A stretch of DNA of 64,000 nucleotides, from assembly GCF_006874465.1 (NCBI RefSeq), contig NZ_VIRL01000024.1, forward strand, positions 49,180 through 113,179, in the 5' to 3' direction. How positions within the stretch are numbered: position 1 is the stretch's first letter; each line of letters opens with the position of its first letter. The position numbers were made by a program, and so were the translations under genes. Source of the DNA: Microbispora bryophytorum (lineage in GTDB: Bacteria > Actinomycetota > Actinomycetes > Streptosporangiales > Streptosporangiaceae). Positions 37,706-47,081 of the stretch are shown here, in pieces. Below the pieces are notes generated by a model. That model had not been told where the DNA came from, made no database searches, and saw nothing but the letters and a program-made list of their open reading frames with translations.

Positions 37706-39448
37706 TCAGGCCCGGCAGGCGGCCAGCACCCGCTCGACGGCCTCGTCCAGCGGGATCTCCTCCTTGGTCCCGGTGACCCGGTCGCGCAGCTCGACCACGC
37801 CGTTGGCCAGGCCCCGGCCGACGATCAGCACGGTGGGCAGGCCGAGCAGCTCGGAGTCCTTGAACTTGACGCCGGGCGACACACCGGGGCGGTCGTCCAC
37901 GAGCACCCGCAGCCCCCGCGCCTCAAGGGTCTCCGCGAGCGTGCTCGCGACCTCGATCTGGTTCTCCTTGCCGGTGCCGACGATGTGCACGTCGGCGGGC
38001 GCGACCTCCCTGGGCCACACCAGGCCCAGCTCGTCGTGGCGCTGCTCGGCGACCACGGCCACCGCCCGGGACACGCCGACGCCGTACGAGCCCATGGTGA
38101 TGCGGATGGGCTTGCCGTCGGGCCCTAGCGCGTCGAGCTGGGCGGCGTCGGCGTACTTGCGGCCGAGCTGGAAGATGTGGCCGATCTCGATGCCCCGGTC
38201 GATCGACAGCGGGTGCGCGCAGCGCGGGCAGGAGTCGCCCGCCCGCACCTCGGCGGCCTCGATCGTGCCGTCGGGCTGGAAGTCGCGGCCCGCGACCACG
38301 TGCGCGGCGTGCTTGCCCGGCTCGTTGGCGCCCGTCACCCAGGCCGAGCCGTCCACCACGCGCGGGTCGACCAGGTAGGTGATCCCCAGGTCCCTGAGCA
38401 CCTGCGGACCGATGTAGCCGCGCACCAGGCCGGGGTGGCGGGCGAAGTCCTCGGCCTCGAAGATCTCCGGCACTCCGGGTGAGAGCGCCGCCTCCAGGCG
38501 CTTGAAGTCGACCTCGCGGTCGCCGGGCACGCCGATGATCACGGTCTTGATCTCGTCGGAGCCCGGCGTGCGGACCTTGACGACGAGGTTCTTCAGCGTG
38601 TCGGCGGCGGTGACGCCGAGGCCGTGGTGCTCGTTGACGTACGAGACGAGCGACTCGATCGTCGGGGTGTCGGGCGTGTCGAGCACCTTCAGGGGCGGCT
38701 GCGTGGCGGTGACGGCGGGCGGCGCGGGCGTGACGACGGCCTCGGCGTTGGCCGCGTAGCCGCAGTTGTGGCAGGCCACGAAGGTGTCCTCACCGGTCGA
38801 GCAGGGGGCGAGGAACTCCTCGGAGGCCGACCCGCCCATCGCTCCCGACATCGCGAAGCAGATCCGGTAGTCGATGCCGAGACGCTCGAAGATGCGGATG
38901 TACGCCTCGCGGTGCATCTCGTAGGACCGCTTCAGGCCGTCGTCGTCGAGGTCGAAGGAGTAGGAGTCCTTCATGACGAACTCGCGGCCCCGCAGGATGC
39001 CCGCCCGGGGCCGGGCCTCGTCGCGGTACTTGGTCTGGATCTGGTACAGCGTGACGGGATAGTCCTTGTAGGAGGAGTACTCCCCCTTCACCATGTCGGT
39101 GAACATCTCCTCGTGGGTCGGCCCGAGGAGGTAGTCGGCGCCCTTGCGGTCCTTCAGCCGGAACAGCGTGTCGCCGTACTCGGTCCAGCGGCCCGTGGGC
39201 TCGTAGAAGTCGCGGGGCAGCAGCGCGGGGAACAGCACCTCCTGCGCGCCCATCCGGTCCATCTCCTCGCGCACGACCCGCGCGACGTTCTCCAGCACGA
39301 TCTTGCCGAGCGGCAGCCAGGAGTAGATGCCGGGCGCGACGCGGCGGATGTAGCCGGCGCGGACGAGCAGCTTGTGGCTCGGCACTTCCGCGTCCGCCGG
39401 ATCCTCACGCAGGGTGCGCAGGAACAGGGTCGACATACGCAGCAGCAC
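37706..39448 (-). CDS. proS: Prolyl-tRNA synthetase, bacterial type
   Basis: The 580-residue class II synthetase charges tRNA-Pro. Motif 1 lies in the [21 protein letters not shown] region, then GPTHEE, motif 2 ([24 protein letters not shown]), a bacterial editing insertion, and motif 3 ([14 protein letters not shown]). Then comes the anticodon-binding domain. Two CxxC pairs (CHNCG, CPRC) may bind zinc. GTG 39448 follows GAGGAG by 5 bases. ATG 39436 is an alternative. The gene ends 17 bases from the convergent DUF4439 gene. Confidence 0.96.
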   Translation of the reverse strand: MLLRMSTLFLRTLREDPADAEVPSHKLLVRAGYIRRVAPGIYSWLPLGKIVLENVARVVREEMDRMGAQEVLFPALLPRDFYEPTGRWTEYGDTLFRLKDRKGADYLLGPTHEEMFTDMVKGEYSSYKDYPVTLYQIQTKYRDEARPRAGILRGREFVMKDSYSFDLDDDGLKRSYEMHREAYIRIFERLGIDYRICFAMSGAMGGSASEEFLAPCSTGEDTFVACHNCGYAANAEAVVTPAPPAVTATQPPLKVLDTPDTPTIESLVSYVNEHHGLGVTAADTLKNLVVKVRTPGSDEIKTVIIGVPGDREVDFKRLEAALSPGVPEIFEAEDFARHPGLVRGYIGPQVLRDLGITYLVDPRVVDGSAWVTGANEPGKHAAHVVAGRDFQPDGTIEAAEVRAGDSCPRCAHPLSIDRGIEIGHIFQLGRKYADAAQLDALGPDGKPIRITMGSYGVGVSRAVAVVAEQRHDELGLVWPREVAPADVHIVGTGKENQIEVASTLAETLEARGLRVLVDDRPGVSPGVKFKDSELLGLPTVLIVGRGLANGVVELRDRVTGTKEEIPLDEAVERVLAACRA

Positions 39449-39636
39449 GGCTACTCCTCGGTCATGAGAGGTCTCGCCCGCGGTGCCTCCTCGGGGAGCG
39501 CGATGCGGATCTCCTCGCGGATCCTCGGAGACGACCGGAAAGACGAGACGAAGACGATGTGCTCCCAAGGCTATCGACTCCGGGGGCCCCACCGCCTCAC
39601 GTAAACGACGGGCGAGCCGATATCGGCCCGCCGGCG

Positions 39637-40167
39637 TCAGCCGCCGAGCAGTTCCTCCCAGTGCTGCCGGGACCGCCCGCCCGCGCCGATCGGGCCTGCC
39701 GGGCCGTCCAGTGCCGCCGACAGCCGCCACAGGCCGCGACTGGTCCGCAACCGTTCCATCCCGAACGGGTCGATCGCCCGCAGCACGAAGGTGACGCCCA
39801 TCACGTTCAGCATCGCCGTCGACGGGGTCGCCGGGCCCGCGGGCGCCGCGCGCACGGCGTCCGGCCCCGGCTCGCCGATCAATTCCAGGAGCAGCGCCGC
39901 CACCTCGGCGGCGTACGGGCCATCGCGCCACTCGATGTGCCAGGAGCGGTCGGTGCCCCGCCACCATGTGAGGTCGCGGCACGCTTCCAGCGTCTCCGCC
40001 TCGCCGGACAGGGCCGCCATGACCCGCCCCAGCGCCTCGTACCTGAGCCCGTCCGGCCCCGAGCCGTGCGGCGGCGGAGCGTCGCCGTCGTCGTGACCGT
40101 TCTGCGGGCCGTACGCCGTGGCCGGTGAGGCCCCGGGCTCGTCCCGCCCCCCGCGCAGTCCCCTCAT
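39637..40167 (-). CDS. Hypothetical protein
   Basis: From ATG 40167 the protein has 176 residues; the frame is open back to 40245. The N-terminal 45 residues are Gly/Pro-rich and probably disordered. A compact part follows ([38 protein letters not shown]) and then hydrophobic helical sequence up to [11 protein letters not shown] do not recognise the family. Codon use is as in neighbouring genes and the tryptophan-rich middle looks real. It may be transcribed into proS, 188 bases away. Confidence 0.55.
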   Translation of the reverse strand: MRGLRGGRDEPGASPATAYGPQNGHDDGDAPPPHGSGPDGLRYEALGRVMAALSGEAETLEACRDLTWWRGTDRSWHIEWRDGPYAAEVAALLLELIGEPGPDAVRAAPAGPATPSTAMLNVMGVTFVLRAIDPFGMERLRTSRGLWRLSAALDGPAGPIGAGGRSRQHWEELLGG

Positions 40168-40391
40168 GTCAGGGAGGGTGCCACCGCCCGGCCTTCTCGT
40201 CCGCGGGTTTCCCCGTCTTTTAGCCCCACTGCCCACGGGCTTCACTTTGATCGCGGCCGGCTGCTCCCCGCAACCCCGCGTACCATCACAAGACGGATGA
40301 CAATCCGGTGCACGGCACGGCGTTCCACTGGCAGTGGGACCGGCGGTGATAAAGAATCATCGATAGGGAGCGTCCGCCGCTGCTGGAGGCC

Positions 40392-41714
40392 ATGGTGACA
40401 CTGCGCGTTGCGATCGTCGGGTCGGGCCCGGCCGGCATCTACACGGCCGAGGCGCTGGTCAAACAGTCGCACGACCCCGTCGAGGTGGACGTCCTCGAAC
40501 GCCTGCCGACTCCGTACGGGCTCGTCCGGTACGGCGTGGCCCCCGACCACACGTCGATCAAGTCGATCGCCGGCTACCTGCGAAGGGTGCTGGAGACTCC
40601 GGGAGTGCGCTTCCTCGGCGGCGTCGAACTGGGCGCGGACTTCTCGGTGGACGACCTGCTGTCCTGCTATGACGCCGTCGTCTACTGCACGGGGGCGATG
40701 GTCGACAGGCACCTCGGCGTCCCGGGCGAGGACCTGCCGGGCAGCGTCGCGGCGACCGACTTCGTCAACTGGTACTGCGGCCATCCCGACGTCCCGCCGG
40801 ACGCCTTCTCCCTCGACGCGGAGGAGGTCGTCGTCATCGGCGTCGGCAACGTCGCCGTGGACGTGGTGCGGATCATGGCCAAGACGGCCGACGAGCTGCG
40901 CGGCACCGACGTGCCCGAGGAGGTGCTCTGCCGGCTGGCCGCCTCCAAGGTGAAGCGGATCCACATGGTCGGCAGGCGCGGCCCCGAGCACGCGAAGTTC
41001 ACCCTGAAGGAGCTGCGCGAGCTCGGCGAGCTGCTGAACGCCGACGTCCTCACCTTCCCCGACGAGGTCGCGGTCGCCGACCTGGCCCCGCTGTCGCGCC
41101 AGGTCAGGGGCAATGTGGACGTGCTGCGGTCGTGGTCGGAGCGCAAGCCGGCCGACCGGCCCCGCCGTCTTGAGGTGCGCTTCTGGCTGCGCCCCGTGGA
41201 GATCCTCGGCGTCTCCCGGGTCGAGGGCGTGCGGCTGGAGCGGACCCGGCTGGAGAACGGGCGGGTCGTCGGGACCGGTGACTTCGAGACGATCCCCGCG
41301 GACATGGTGATGCGCTCGGTGGGCTACCAGAGCGTGGCGCTGCCCGGGGTGCCGTTCGACCCGGGGTCGATGACGGTGCCGAACGTCGCGGGCAAGGCGT
41401 CGGACCGGCAGTACGTCGCGGGCTGGCTCAAGCGGGGCCCGACGGGCGTGATCGGGACCAACAAGTCCGACGCCGCCGAGACCGCGCGCACGCTGCTCGC
41501 CGAAGCGGTGCCGGGAACCGCGACCGCCCGGCTGGACGACCTGCTCGCCGCGCGCGGGCTGAGCCCGGTGACGTACGAGGACTGGCTCGCGATCGAGGCC
41601 GCGGAGGCCTCGCTGGCCGGCAGTCTGAGAAGGGGCGAGCGAGTGAAGCTGGTGGGCCGGGACGCGATGCTGGGCGCCTGCGGCCGGCTCGCCCGGCCGG
41701 GAGGCGCGTCCTGA
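40392..41714 (+). CDS. FprA-type ferredoxin/NADP reductase
   Basis: The 440-residue flavoprotein resembles mycobacterial FprA and adrenodoxin reductase. The FAD site reads VAIVGSGPAGIYTAEAL, then LERLPTPYGLVRYGVAPDH. The NADP site contains VIGVGNVAVDVVRIM followed by GRRGPEHAKFTLKEL, and ADMVMRSVGYQS and GPTGVIGTNKSDAAET lie in the C-terminal part. It passes electrons between NADPH and ferredoxin, for example to cytochromes P450. TGGAGG sits close to ATG 40392; GTG 40395 is a possible start. It converges with the NYN gene 12 bases on. Confidence 0.92.
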   Translation: MVTLRVAIVGSGPAGIYTAEALVKQSHDPVEVDVLERLPTPYGLVRYGVAPDHTSIKSIAGYLRRVLETPGVRFLGGVELGADFSVDDLLSCYDAVVYCTGAMVDRHLGVPGEDLPGSVAATDFVNWYCGHPDVPPDAFSLDAEEVVVIGVGNVAVDVVRIMAKTADELRGTDVPEEVLCRLAASKVKRIHMVGRRGPEHAKFTLKELRELGELLNADVLTFPDEVAVADLAPLSRQVRGNVDVLRSWSERKPADRPRRLEVRFWLRPVEILGVSRVEGVRLERTRLENGRVVGTGDFETIPADMVMRSVGYQSVALPGVPFDPGSMTVPNVAGKASDRQYVAGWLKRGPTGVIGTNKSDAAETARTLLAEAVPGTATARLDDLLAARGLSPVTYEDWLAIEAAEASLAGSLRRGERVKLVGRDAMLGACGRLARPGGAS

Positions 41715-41726
41715 CGGATCTCCCGG

Positions 41727-42380
41727 TCAGGACCAGTGGGCCGGCCGGTGGTAGAGCGCGTCGTCGCGGCCGGGCACGAGGTCGGGCAGCTGCGACTGCC
41801 GGATGAGCGCGTCGCCGAGGGGAAACCAGGCGTCGCTCGCGAGACGCAGGCCGTCCGAGCGCCTGCCGGGCGGGAAGACGGTGACGACCCGGGTCTTGCC
41901 GCCGCGCCGGGCGTCCATCTGGCGCACCGCCTCGACGGCGGCGCACAGGTCGGAGTCCGCCGACAGCAGCAGCACCATGTCGACCAGGTCGAGCGCGACG
42001 TCGCGGACCATCGCGGCGGCCAGGGCGACGTCGGACTGCTTCTCCTCGTAGGTCCGCCAGGAGACGCCGCAGGCCCGGCACGAGGCCCGCTGCTCCTGGA
42101 AACGCCCGAGCACCACATCGACGCCCAGGGCCTCCAGGGCCGCCTGATAGGTCTGCTGGCGGGCGAGGGCACGGGCGTCGCCCCGGACGGGAGCGGTGAA
42201 GTAGCGGACGGCGGCCAGCGTCTGCCCGGTCCTCAGCAGCCGCAGGGACAGCGCCCGCAGATCGAGCCAGAGATGGCGCCGCCCCCGCAGCGAGCGCAGC
42301 CCGTAGTAGAGATTGAACCCGTCGACGTAGACCCCGACACGCACGACTTGGGGAACGCGGTTGTCGCGCACCGCCATCAT
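41727..42380 (-). CDS. NYN domain (PIN-like) protein
   Basis: The 217-residue protein has a NYN domain, a PIN-like nuclease fold that may act on RNA: VGVYVDGFNLYYGL at the start, EKQSDVALAAAMVRD in the middle, and LLLSADSDLCAAVEAVR later, together giving the conserved acidic metal site. A CRACG pair sits in the loop ASCRACGVSWRTYEEK. TAGGAG immediately precedes the double ATG (42380 and 42377), so the second may be used. The plus-strand transcript of the preceding reductase gene could run antisense into it. Target unknown. Confidence 0.85.
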   Translation of the reverse strand: MMAVRDNRVPQVVRVGVYVDGFNLYYGLRSLRGRRHLWLDLRALSLRLLRTGQTLAAVRYFTAPVRGDARALARQQTYQAALEALGVDVVLGRFQEQRASCRACGVSWRTYEEKQSDVALAAAMVRDVALDLVDMVLLLSADSDLCAAVEAVRQMDARRGGKTRVVTVFPPGRRSDGLRLASDAWFPLGDALIRQSQLPDLVPGRDDALYHRPAHWS

Positions 42381-42426
42381 CTCCTAACATGGAGTCACCG
42401 CGCCCGCGGCTACGTCCCCGGGCTCT

Positions 42427-42456
42427 ACGGCCCCCGACAGGGGGCCGTTTCTTTTT
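42427..42456 (+). terminator. Rho-independent terminator on the plus strand
   Basis: ACGGCCCCC (42427-42435) and GGGGGCCGT (42440-42448) form a 9-bp stem with loop GACA. On the plus strand it is followed by TTTCTTTTT. No annotated plus-strand gene ends here: the nearest is the reductase at 41714, and the next starts at 42570. It may stop read-through antisense RNA, or end a short leader or small RNA. Confidence 0.75.
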
Positions 42457-42569
42457 CGCTCACCTGTTCGATCGGTTGTTCGAGGAAAAGAATAGCCAAC
42501 GCTCCGTCCTCATGCAGCGACGTTGCGTGATTGCCCTCGCCGTGGCGGGACTCTGCGAGGATCGCCCCC

Positions 42570-43751
42570 ATGGAGACGACGCTGACCGGCGTGCCTGACG
42601 GACTATTGGACGACTTCGCCGCCGCCCATCGCGAGCAGCTCGCCCGCTTTCCCGTGCGGGAACCCGCGTGGCAGCCGGTGCACACCGTCTACGTGCCCGC
42701 GGACCGGGTGACCGCGGACATCGTCCAGCAGTGGCGGCAGGCCGCGACCGACCTCCTCCACCGGCTCCTGTTCACCCCCACCGAGCTGGCCGCATTGTTC
42801 GAGCTCGGCCCCGAGCTGGCCCAGCCCGTGCACGACCGCGTACGCAGGAAACTGCACGCCGAGCCGATCGAGGACCTGCGGATCGACTTCGAGGACGGCT
42901 ACGGCCCGCGCTCCCCCGAAGAGGAGGACCGGCACGCCGAGTCGGCGGCGGCGGCCGTGGCCGCGATGCACGAGGCGGGCACGCTGCCCCGCAGGTGGGG
43001 CCTGCGGGTGAAGTCGTTCGCCGACGGCGACCCCCTGCGCTCGGTCCGCACGCTCGACGGGTTCCTGTCCGGGGTCGTGCGGCGGACCGGCCGGCTCCCG
43101 GACGGGTTCACGGTGACCTTCCCCAAGGTCCTGATGGAGGACTACCTGCGGCAGTTCGCCGGCTGCCTGGAGGCGCTGGAGCGCGCGCTGCTCCTGCCCC
43201 CGGGCACGCTGCGCTTCGAGATGCAGGTGGAGGCCCCGCAGACCGTGCTCATGCTCCAGCGGTCGGCCGGCCTGGTGCCCTCGCTGGGCGGGCGGCTGGC
43301 GGCCGCCCACTTCGGGGTGTTCGACTACACGGCCGCGCTCGGGCTGCCGCCGGACGAGCAGCGGCTCGACCACCCGGCCTGCGACCACGCGCGGCACGTC
43401 ATGCAGACGGCACTGTCGGGGACGGGGGTGGAGCTGTCGGACGGCTCACTGGCCGCGACCCCGGCCTCGGCCGCGGCGGCCGACGTGCACGCCCTGCTGC
43501 GACGGCACTCGGCGCTGGTGTCGCACTCGCTGGCGCACGGCTTCTACCAGGGCTGGGACATGCACCCCTCGCACCTCGTCAGCCGCTTCACGACCGTGTA
43601 CGCCTTCCACCTCGCCTGCTACGAGAAGTACGCCGACCGGGTGCGCGCCTGGCAGGAACGGCGCGAGGCCGCGGGGGGCGTGCTGGACGAGCCGGCGACG
43701 ATCAGGACATTGGTCGCCGCACTGGCCCGGGCCGACCGCGCCCTCTGCTGA
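42570..43751 (+). CDS. HpcH/citrate-lyase-like aldolase family protein
   Basis: From ATG 42570 the protein has 393 residues. It looks like a phosphoenolpyruvate-binding TIM barrel of the HpcH/HpaI and citrate-lyase beta type. RIDFEDGYGPRSPEEEDRHA supplies acidic metal ligands, LRFEMQVEAPQTVL another glutamate, and GVFDYTAALGLPPDEQRLDHPACDH the C-terminal part. Such enzymes cleave or condense C-C bonds next to pyruvate or an acyl-CoA. The substrate is unknown, and the family is one of those named only by a DUF. A strong terminator lies about 115 bases upstream. Confidence 0.75.
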   Translation: METTLTGVPDGLLDDFAAAHREQLARFPVREPAWQPVHTVYVPADRVTADIVQQWRQAATDLLHRLLFTPTELAALFELGPELAQPVHDRVRRKLHAEPIEDLRIDFEDGYGPRSPEEEDRHAESAAAAVAAMHEAGTLPRRWGLRVKSFADGDPLRSVRTLDGFLSGVVRRTGRLPDGFTVTFPKVLMEDYLRQFAGCLEALERALLLPPGTLRFEMQVEAPQTVLMLQRSAGLVPSLGGRLAAAHFGVFDYTAALGLPPDEQRLDHPACDHARHVMQTALSGTGVELSDGSLAATPASAAAADVHALLRRHSALVSHSLAHGFYQGWDMHPSHLVSRFTTVYAFHLACYEKYADRVRAWQERREAAGGVLDEPATIRTLVAALARADRALC

Positions 43752-43859
43752 GGTTTGCCATATCGGCAAGGTTGCTTGCCACTCCCGCCGTCCGTGCCGC
43801 ACTGTTCCGACAGCAGGCGTCCGAAGCAGGCGTCTGAGACTCCGACGCGGGAGGCACGG

Positions 43860-45449
43860 GTGGACGAGAACAAGACATACGACGTGGTCGTGGTGGGCGG
43901 TGGCGCCGCGGGGCTCAGCGGCGCCCTGGCGCTGGCGCGGGCCCGCCGATCGGTGCTGGTGGTGGACGCCGGGCAGCCGCGCAACGCGCCGGCCGCGCAC
44001 ATGCACAACTACCTCGGCCGGGACGGCACGCCGCCCGCCGAGTTGCGGGCGGCCGGGCGCGAGGAAGTGATCGGGTACGGCGGCGAGGTCGTCGCCGGGC
44101 GGGCCGAATCCGCGACGCGGGAGGGCGGCGACTTCGTCGTGACGCTGGACGACGGCCGCGCCGTCCGGGCCCGCCGCCTGCTGGTGGCGACCGGGGCCGT
44201 GGACGAGTTGCCGGACGTGCCGGGCCTGGCCGAGCGGTGGGGCCGCGACGTTCTGCACTGCCCCTACTGCCACGGGTGGGAGGTCCGCGACCGGCGCATC
44301 GGCGTGCTGGCCACCGGGCCGCTCGCCGTCGAGCAGGCCCTGCTGTGGCGGCAGTGGAGCGAGGACGTGGTGTTCCTGGCCCACCACTGCCCCGCACCGT
44401 CCGAGGAGGACGCCGAACGGCTCGCCGCGCGCCGGATCCCCGTCGCCGACGGCCCGGTCACGGGGATCGAGGTGACCGGCGACGCGCTCACCGGGGTGCG
44501 GCTGGCCTCCGGCGAGGTCGTCGCACTCGACGCGCTCGTCGTCGGCGCGCCGCTCGCCGCCCGGTCCGGGGTGCTGGAGTCGCTCGGGCTCAAGCCGGTC
44601 GAGGTGGAGATCGGCGGTCACGTGGCGGGCACGCGCATCGCCGCGGACCCGACCGGAGCGACCGCCGTGCCCGGTGTCTGGGTGGCGGGGAACGTGACGG
44701 ACGTACGCGCCGTGGTGATCGCGTCCGCCGCGGCGGGCCTGGCCGCCGGTGCGGCGATCAACATGGATCTCATCGCCGAGGAGACCCGGGCGGCCGTCGA
44801 CGCCTACCGGACCCAGGTGCGCACGCTGTTGGAGGAGGCGGCCTGGGAGGAGCGCTACCGCTCCCGGCCGACGGTCTGGAGCGGCCGCCCGAACCCGCAG
44901 CTCGTCGCCGAGGCCGCGCAGCTGCCCCCGGGCCGGGCCCTCGACGTCGGCAGCGGCGAGGGCGCCGACGCCGTCTGGCTCGCCGCGAGGGGCTGGCGGG
45001 TGACGGGAGCCGACATCTCCGCCACGGCGCTGGAGCGGGCCGCCGCCCACGCCGCCGACGCGGGCGCGGACGTCGCGGCGCGCACCGAGTGGGTGCAGGC
45101 GGACCTGCGCGACCACACCCTTCCCGAGGGCGCCTACGACCTGGTGTCGGCGCAGTACATGCACCTGCCGGGCGAGGCCAGGCGGACGCTGTTCGCCTCG
45201 CTGGCCGCCGCGACGGCTCCCGGAGGCACGCTGCTGATCGTCGGGCACCACCCGTCGGACCTGCTGACCAAGGCCCGGCGGATGCACTTCCCGCAGATGA
45301 TGTTCACCGCCGAGGAGGTCGCGGCGTCGCTCGATCCGGCCGAGTGGGAGGTCGTCGCGGCCGAGGCCCGGCCGCGCACCGCGGTGGACCCGGAGGGCGG
45401 CGAGATCACCATCCGCGACGCCGTCCTGGTCGCCCGCCGCCGTACCTGA
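43860..45449 (+). CDS. Fusion of thioredoxin-reductase-like FAD oxidoreductase and SAM methyltransferase
   Basis: The 529-residue protein has two domains. Residues 1-305 are a thioredoxin-reductase-like NAD(P)/FAD oxidoreductase, with VVVGGGAAGLSGALAL near the start, the C134-PY-C137 redox pair and GVWVAGNV at 272-279. Residues 325-529 are a class I methyltransferase with motif I LDVGSGEGAD (361-370) and the DLVSAQYMHLPG region. This fusion is known in actinobacteria, but I know of no characterised member. It may reduce and methylate a thiol or selenium/arsenic-type substrate. GTG 43860 follows GGGAGG. Confidence 0.85.
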   Translation: MDENKTYDVVVVGGGAAGLSGALALARARRSVLVVDAGQPRNAPAAHMHNYLGRDGTPPAELRAAGREEVIGYGGEVVAGRAESATREGGDFVVTLDDGRAVRARRLLVATGAVDELPDVPGLAERWGRDVLHCPYCHGWEVRDRRIGVLATGPLAVEQALLWRQWSEDVVFLAHHCPAPSEEDAERLAARRIPVADGPVTGIEVTGDALTGVRLASGEVVALDALVVGAPLAARSGVLESLGLKPVEVEIGGHVAGTRIAADPTGATAVPGVWVAGNVTDVRAVVIASAAAGLAAGAAINMDLIAEETRAAVDAYRTQVRTLLEEAAWEERYRSRPTVWSGRPNPQLVAEAAQLPPGRALDVGSGEGADAVWLAARGWRVTGADISATALERAAAHAADAGADVAARTEWVQADLRDHTLPEGAYDLVSAQYMHLPGEARRTLFASLAAATAPGGTLLIVGHHPSDLLTKARRMHFPQMMFTAEEVAASLDPAEWEVVAAEARPRTAVDPEGGEITIRDAVLVARRRT

Positions 45450-45471
45450 ACCGGCCGCCTGAGCCGGGCGG

Positions 45472-46152
45472 TCACAACCGGTCGACGATGCGGCGCCAGT
45501 GCCGGACGCGGTCGGGGTCGACCGGCTCGCGCCACGAGCCCCGTACGGCGCTGCCCACGTGGAAGGCGCGGACGCCGTAGTCGAGCAGGACCGGCACGTG
45601 CTCCTCGCGCAGGCCGCCGCCGGCGAGCACGAGCGAGGCGTCCCCCGCCTCGGCCCGCGCGCGTAACACGCCGAGGCCGCTGCCGACGCCCTCGGGCGAA
45701 CCGGACGTGAGCACGGTCGCCAGGTTCGGCAGCAGCCGTACGGCGCGCCAGGCGGCCCGCACGTCGGCGGCGCGGTCCACGGCGCGGTGGAAGGTCCAGG
45801 GCAGCGGCGAGACCGCGTGGATCAGCGCCTCCGTCGCCTCCCTGTCGACCGACCCGTCCTCGGACAGGAAGCCGAAGACGAAGCCCGCCGCGCCGGCCTC
45901 GGCGAGCTCCTTGACGTGGCCGCGCAGCCGGTCGAGCTCCTCCCGGGTCGCGGTGAACCCGGCGTTGCAGCGGAGCATGGCCATCTGCGGCAGCCCGCAC
46001 TCGCGCGCGATCGCGGCGACGAGGTCCGCCGAGGGGGTGAGCCCGTCCGCGCTCATGTCGGACACGATCTCCAGGCGGTCCGCTCCGCCCTCCTCGGCGG
46101 CCACGGCGTCACGCAGGTCGAGCGCGATCACTTCAAGGAGGGATCCCGTCAT
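45472..46152 (-). CDS. cutC: CutC family protein
   Basis: The 226-residue TIM-barrel protein matches CutC along its length: VIALDLRDAVAAEEGGADRLEIVSD, then a RCNAGF strand, FVFGFLSEDGSVD, and TFHRAVDRAADV. CutC was linked to copper tolerance, but that role is now disputed and the biochemical function is open. It converges with the fusion gene, with 22 bases between. Confidence 0.9.
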   Translation of the reverse strand: MTGSLLEVIALDLRDAVAAEEGGADRLEIVSDMSADGLTPSADLVAAIARECGLPQMAMLRCNAGFTATREELDRLRGHVKELAEAGAAGFVFGFLSEDGSVDREATEALIHAVSPLPWTFHRAVDRAADVRAAWRAVRLLPNLATVLTSGSPEGVGSGLGVLRARAEAGDASLVLAGGGLREEHVPVLLDYGVRAFHVGSAVRGSWREPVDPDRVRHWRRIVDRL

Positions 46153-46203
46153 GATGTGAACAGTATCCGGTCCCTTTGCGGCGCCTCACGGCATCCGCCC
46201 TGT

Positions 46204-46866
46204 TCAGCACTCGATCAACTCGTTGTGTGCAGTGATGTCAAGAACTCTCCAGGCTTGCACCGCATGTCCCGAGCGCTGGGCCGGCACCGCCGGCGTGCGG
46301 CGATAGGACAGCGCGGCCGGGATCGCGGCGCTGGCGTCCCGCTCGAACAGCGCGCCGGAGGCGCGGTGCGGCAGGTCGACGGTGCGGACGTGCCGGAAGC
46401 CCGACTTCCGGTAGTACGACTGCAGGCGGGCGTTGTCCTTGGCGCAGTCCAGCCGCAGGTACGGCCGGTCGTGGGCGGCGGCCCGCAGGGCGGCCCAGTC
46501 GAGCAGCACCTCCCCCAGGCCCCGGCCCGAGTAGGTCCTGCTCACGGCGAGCTTGTGGACGTAGAGCGCGTCCCCAGGGCGGTCGGCGGCGGTCCAGAAC
46601 TCCGGGTCGGCATGGCCGTCCACGGCGATCGTGGCGGCCGGCCCCCGCCCGGCCTCGTCGCCGGCGTCCAGGAGGTACATGACTCCCTCGCCGATCAGCG
46701 GTTCGATGCGCTCGGCGGGGAAGCCCGCGGCGGGCCACTGCCGTACGCCGAGACCGTTGAGCCACCCGGCGGTGCGCGCCAGCAGGGCGATGACCCCCTG
46801 CAGATCGGCCGGGGTGGCGCGACGCAGCGTGAGTTCCGTAACAAGATCCAGGGTGTTCGCGGGCAT
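46204..46866 (-). CDS. GNAT-family N-acetyltransferase
   Basis: From ATG 46866 the protein has 220 residues. The GNAT core is clear: LRRATPADLQGVIALLARTAGWLNG at the start, LYVHKLAVSRTYSGRGLGEVLL for acetyl-CoA binding, then RLDCAKDNARLQSYYRKSGFRHV. The last 40 residues have no counterpart that I recognise. The start is supported by AAAGGA upstream. It lies downstream of a GntR regulator gene on the same strand (215-base gap with a hairpin). Substrate unknown. Confidence 0.85.
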   Translation of the reverse strand: MPANTLDLVTELTLRRATPADLQGVIALLARTAGWLNGLGVRQWPAAGFPAERIEPLIGEGVMYLLDAGDEAGRGPAATIAVDGHADPEFWTAADRPGDALYVHKLAVSRTYSGRGLGEVLLDWAALRAAAHDRPYLRLDCAKDNARLQSYYRKSGFRHVRTVDLPHRASGALFERDASAAIPAALSYRRTPAVPAQRSGHAVQAWRVLDITAHNELIEC

Positions 46867-47016
46867 GCCTGATTCCTTTCGTGCCGACGGCGGCGATTTG
46901 ATCACTGAGAGTGACGGCGGGATGCCGCAAGCGTCCGTCCGTAGACGGCGGGTCCCGCTAGGGCGCGCGGGCGCGGCGCGGCCCCCTGCCGGGGTCGGGT
47001 TGGGAATCACGGAAGC

Positions 47017-47035
47017 GGCCCTCCGGAGGAGGGCC
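47017..47035 (-). terminator. GC-rich hairpin after the GntR gene
   Basis: GGCCCTCC (47017-47024) and GGAGGGCC (47028-47035) form an 8-bp stem with a 3-base loop, about 47 bases beyond the GntR stop on the minus strand. There is no T-tract, so the assignment is tentative. Confidence 0.4.
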
Positions 47036-47081
47036 CGTCGGCCGGGGGCGCCCGCTCAGGCCAGGGGGCGTCCGGGCCTCG

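Noticed and set aside
39449..39636. Possible T-box leader before proS
   Set aside because: No specifier stem, T-box sequence or terminator/antiterminator pair could be identified.
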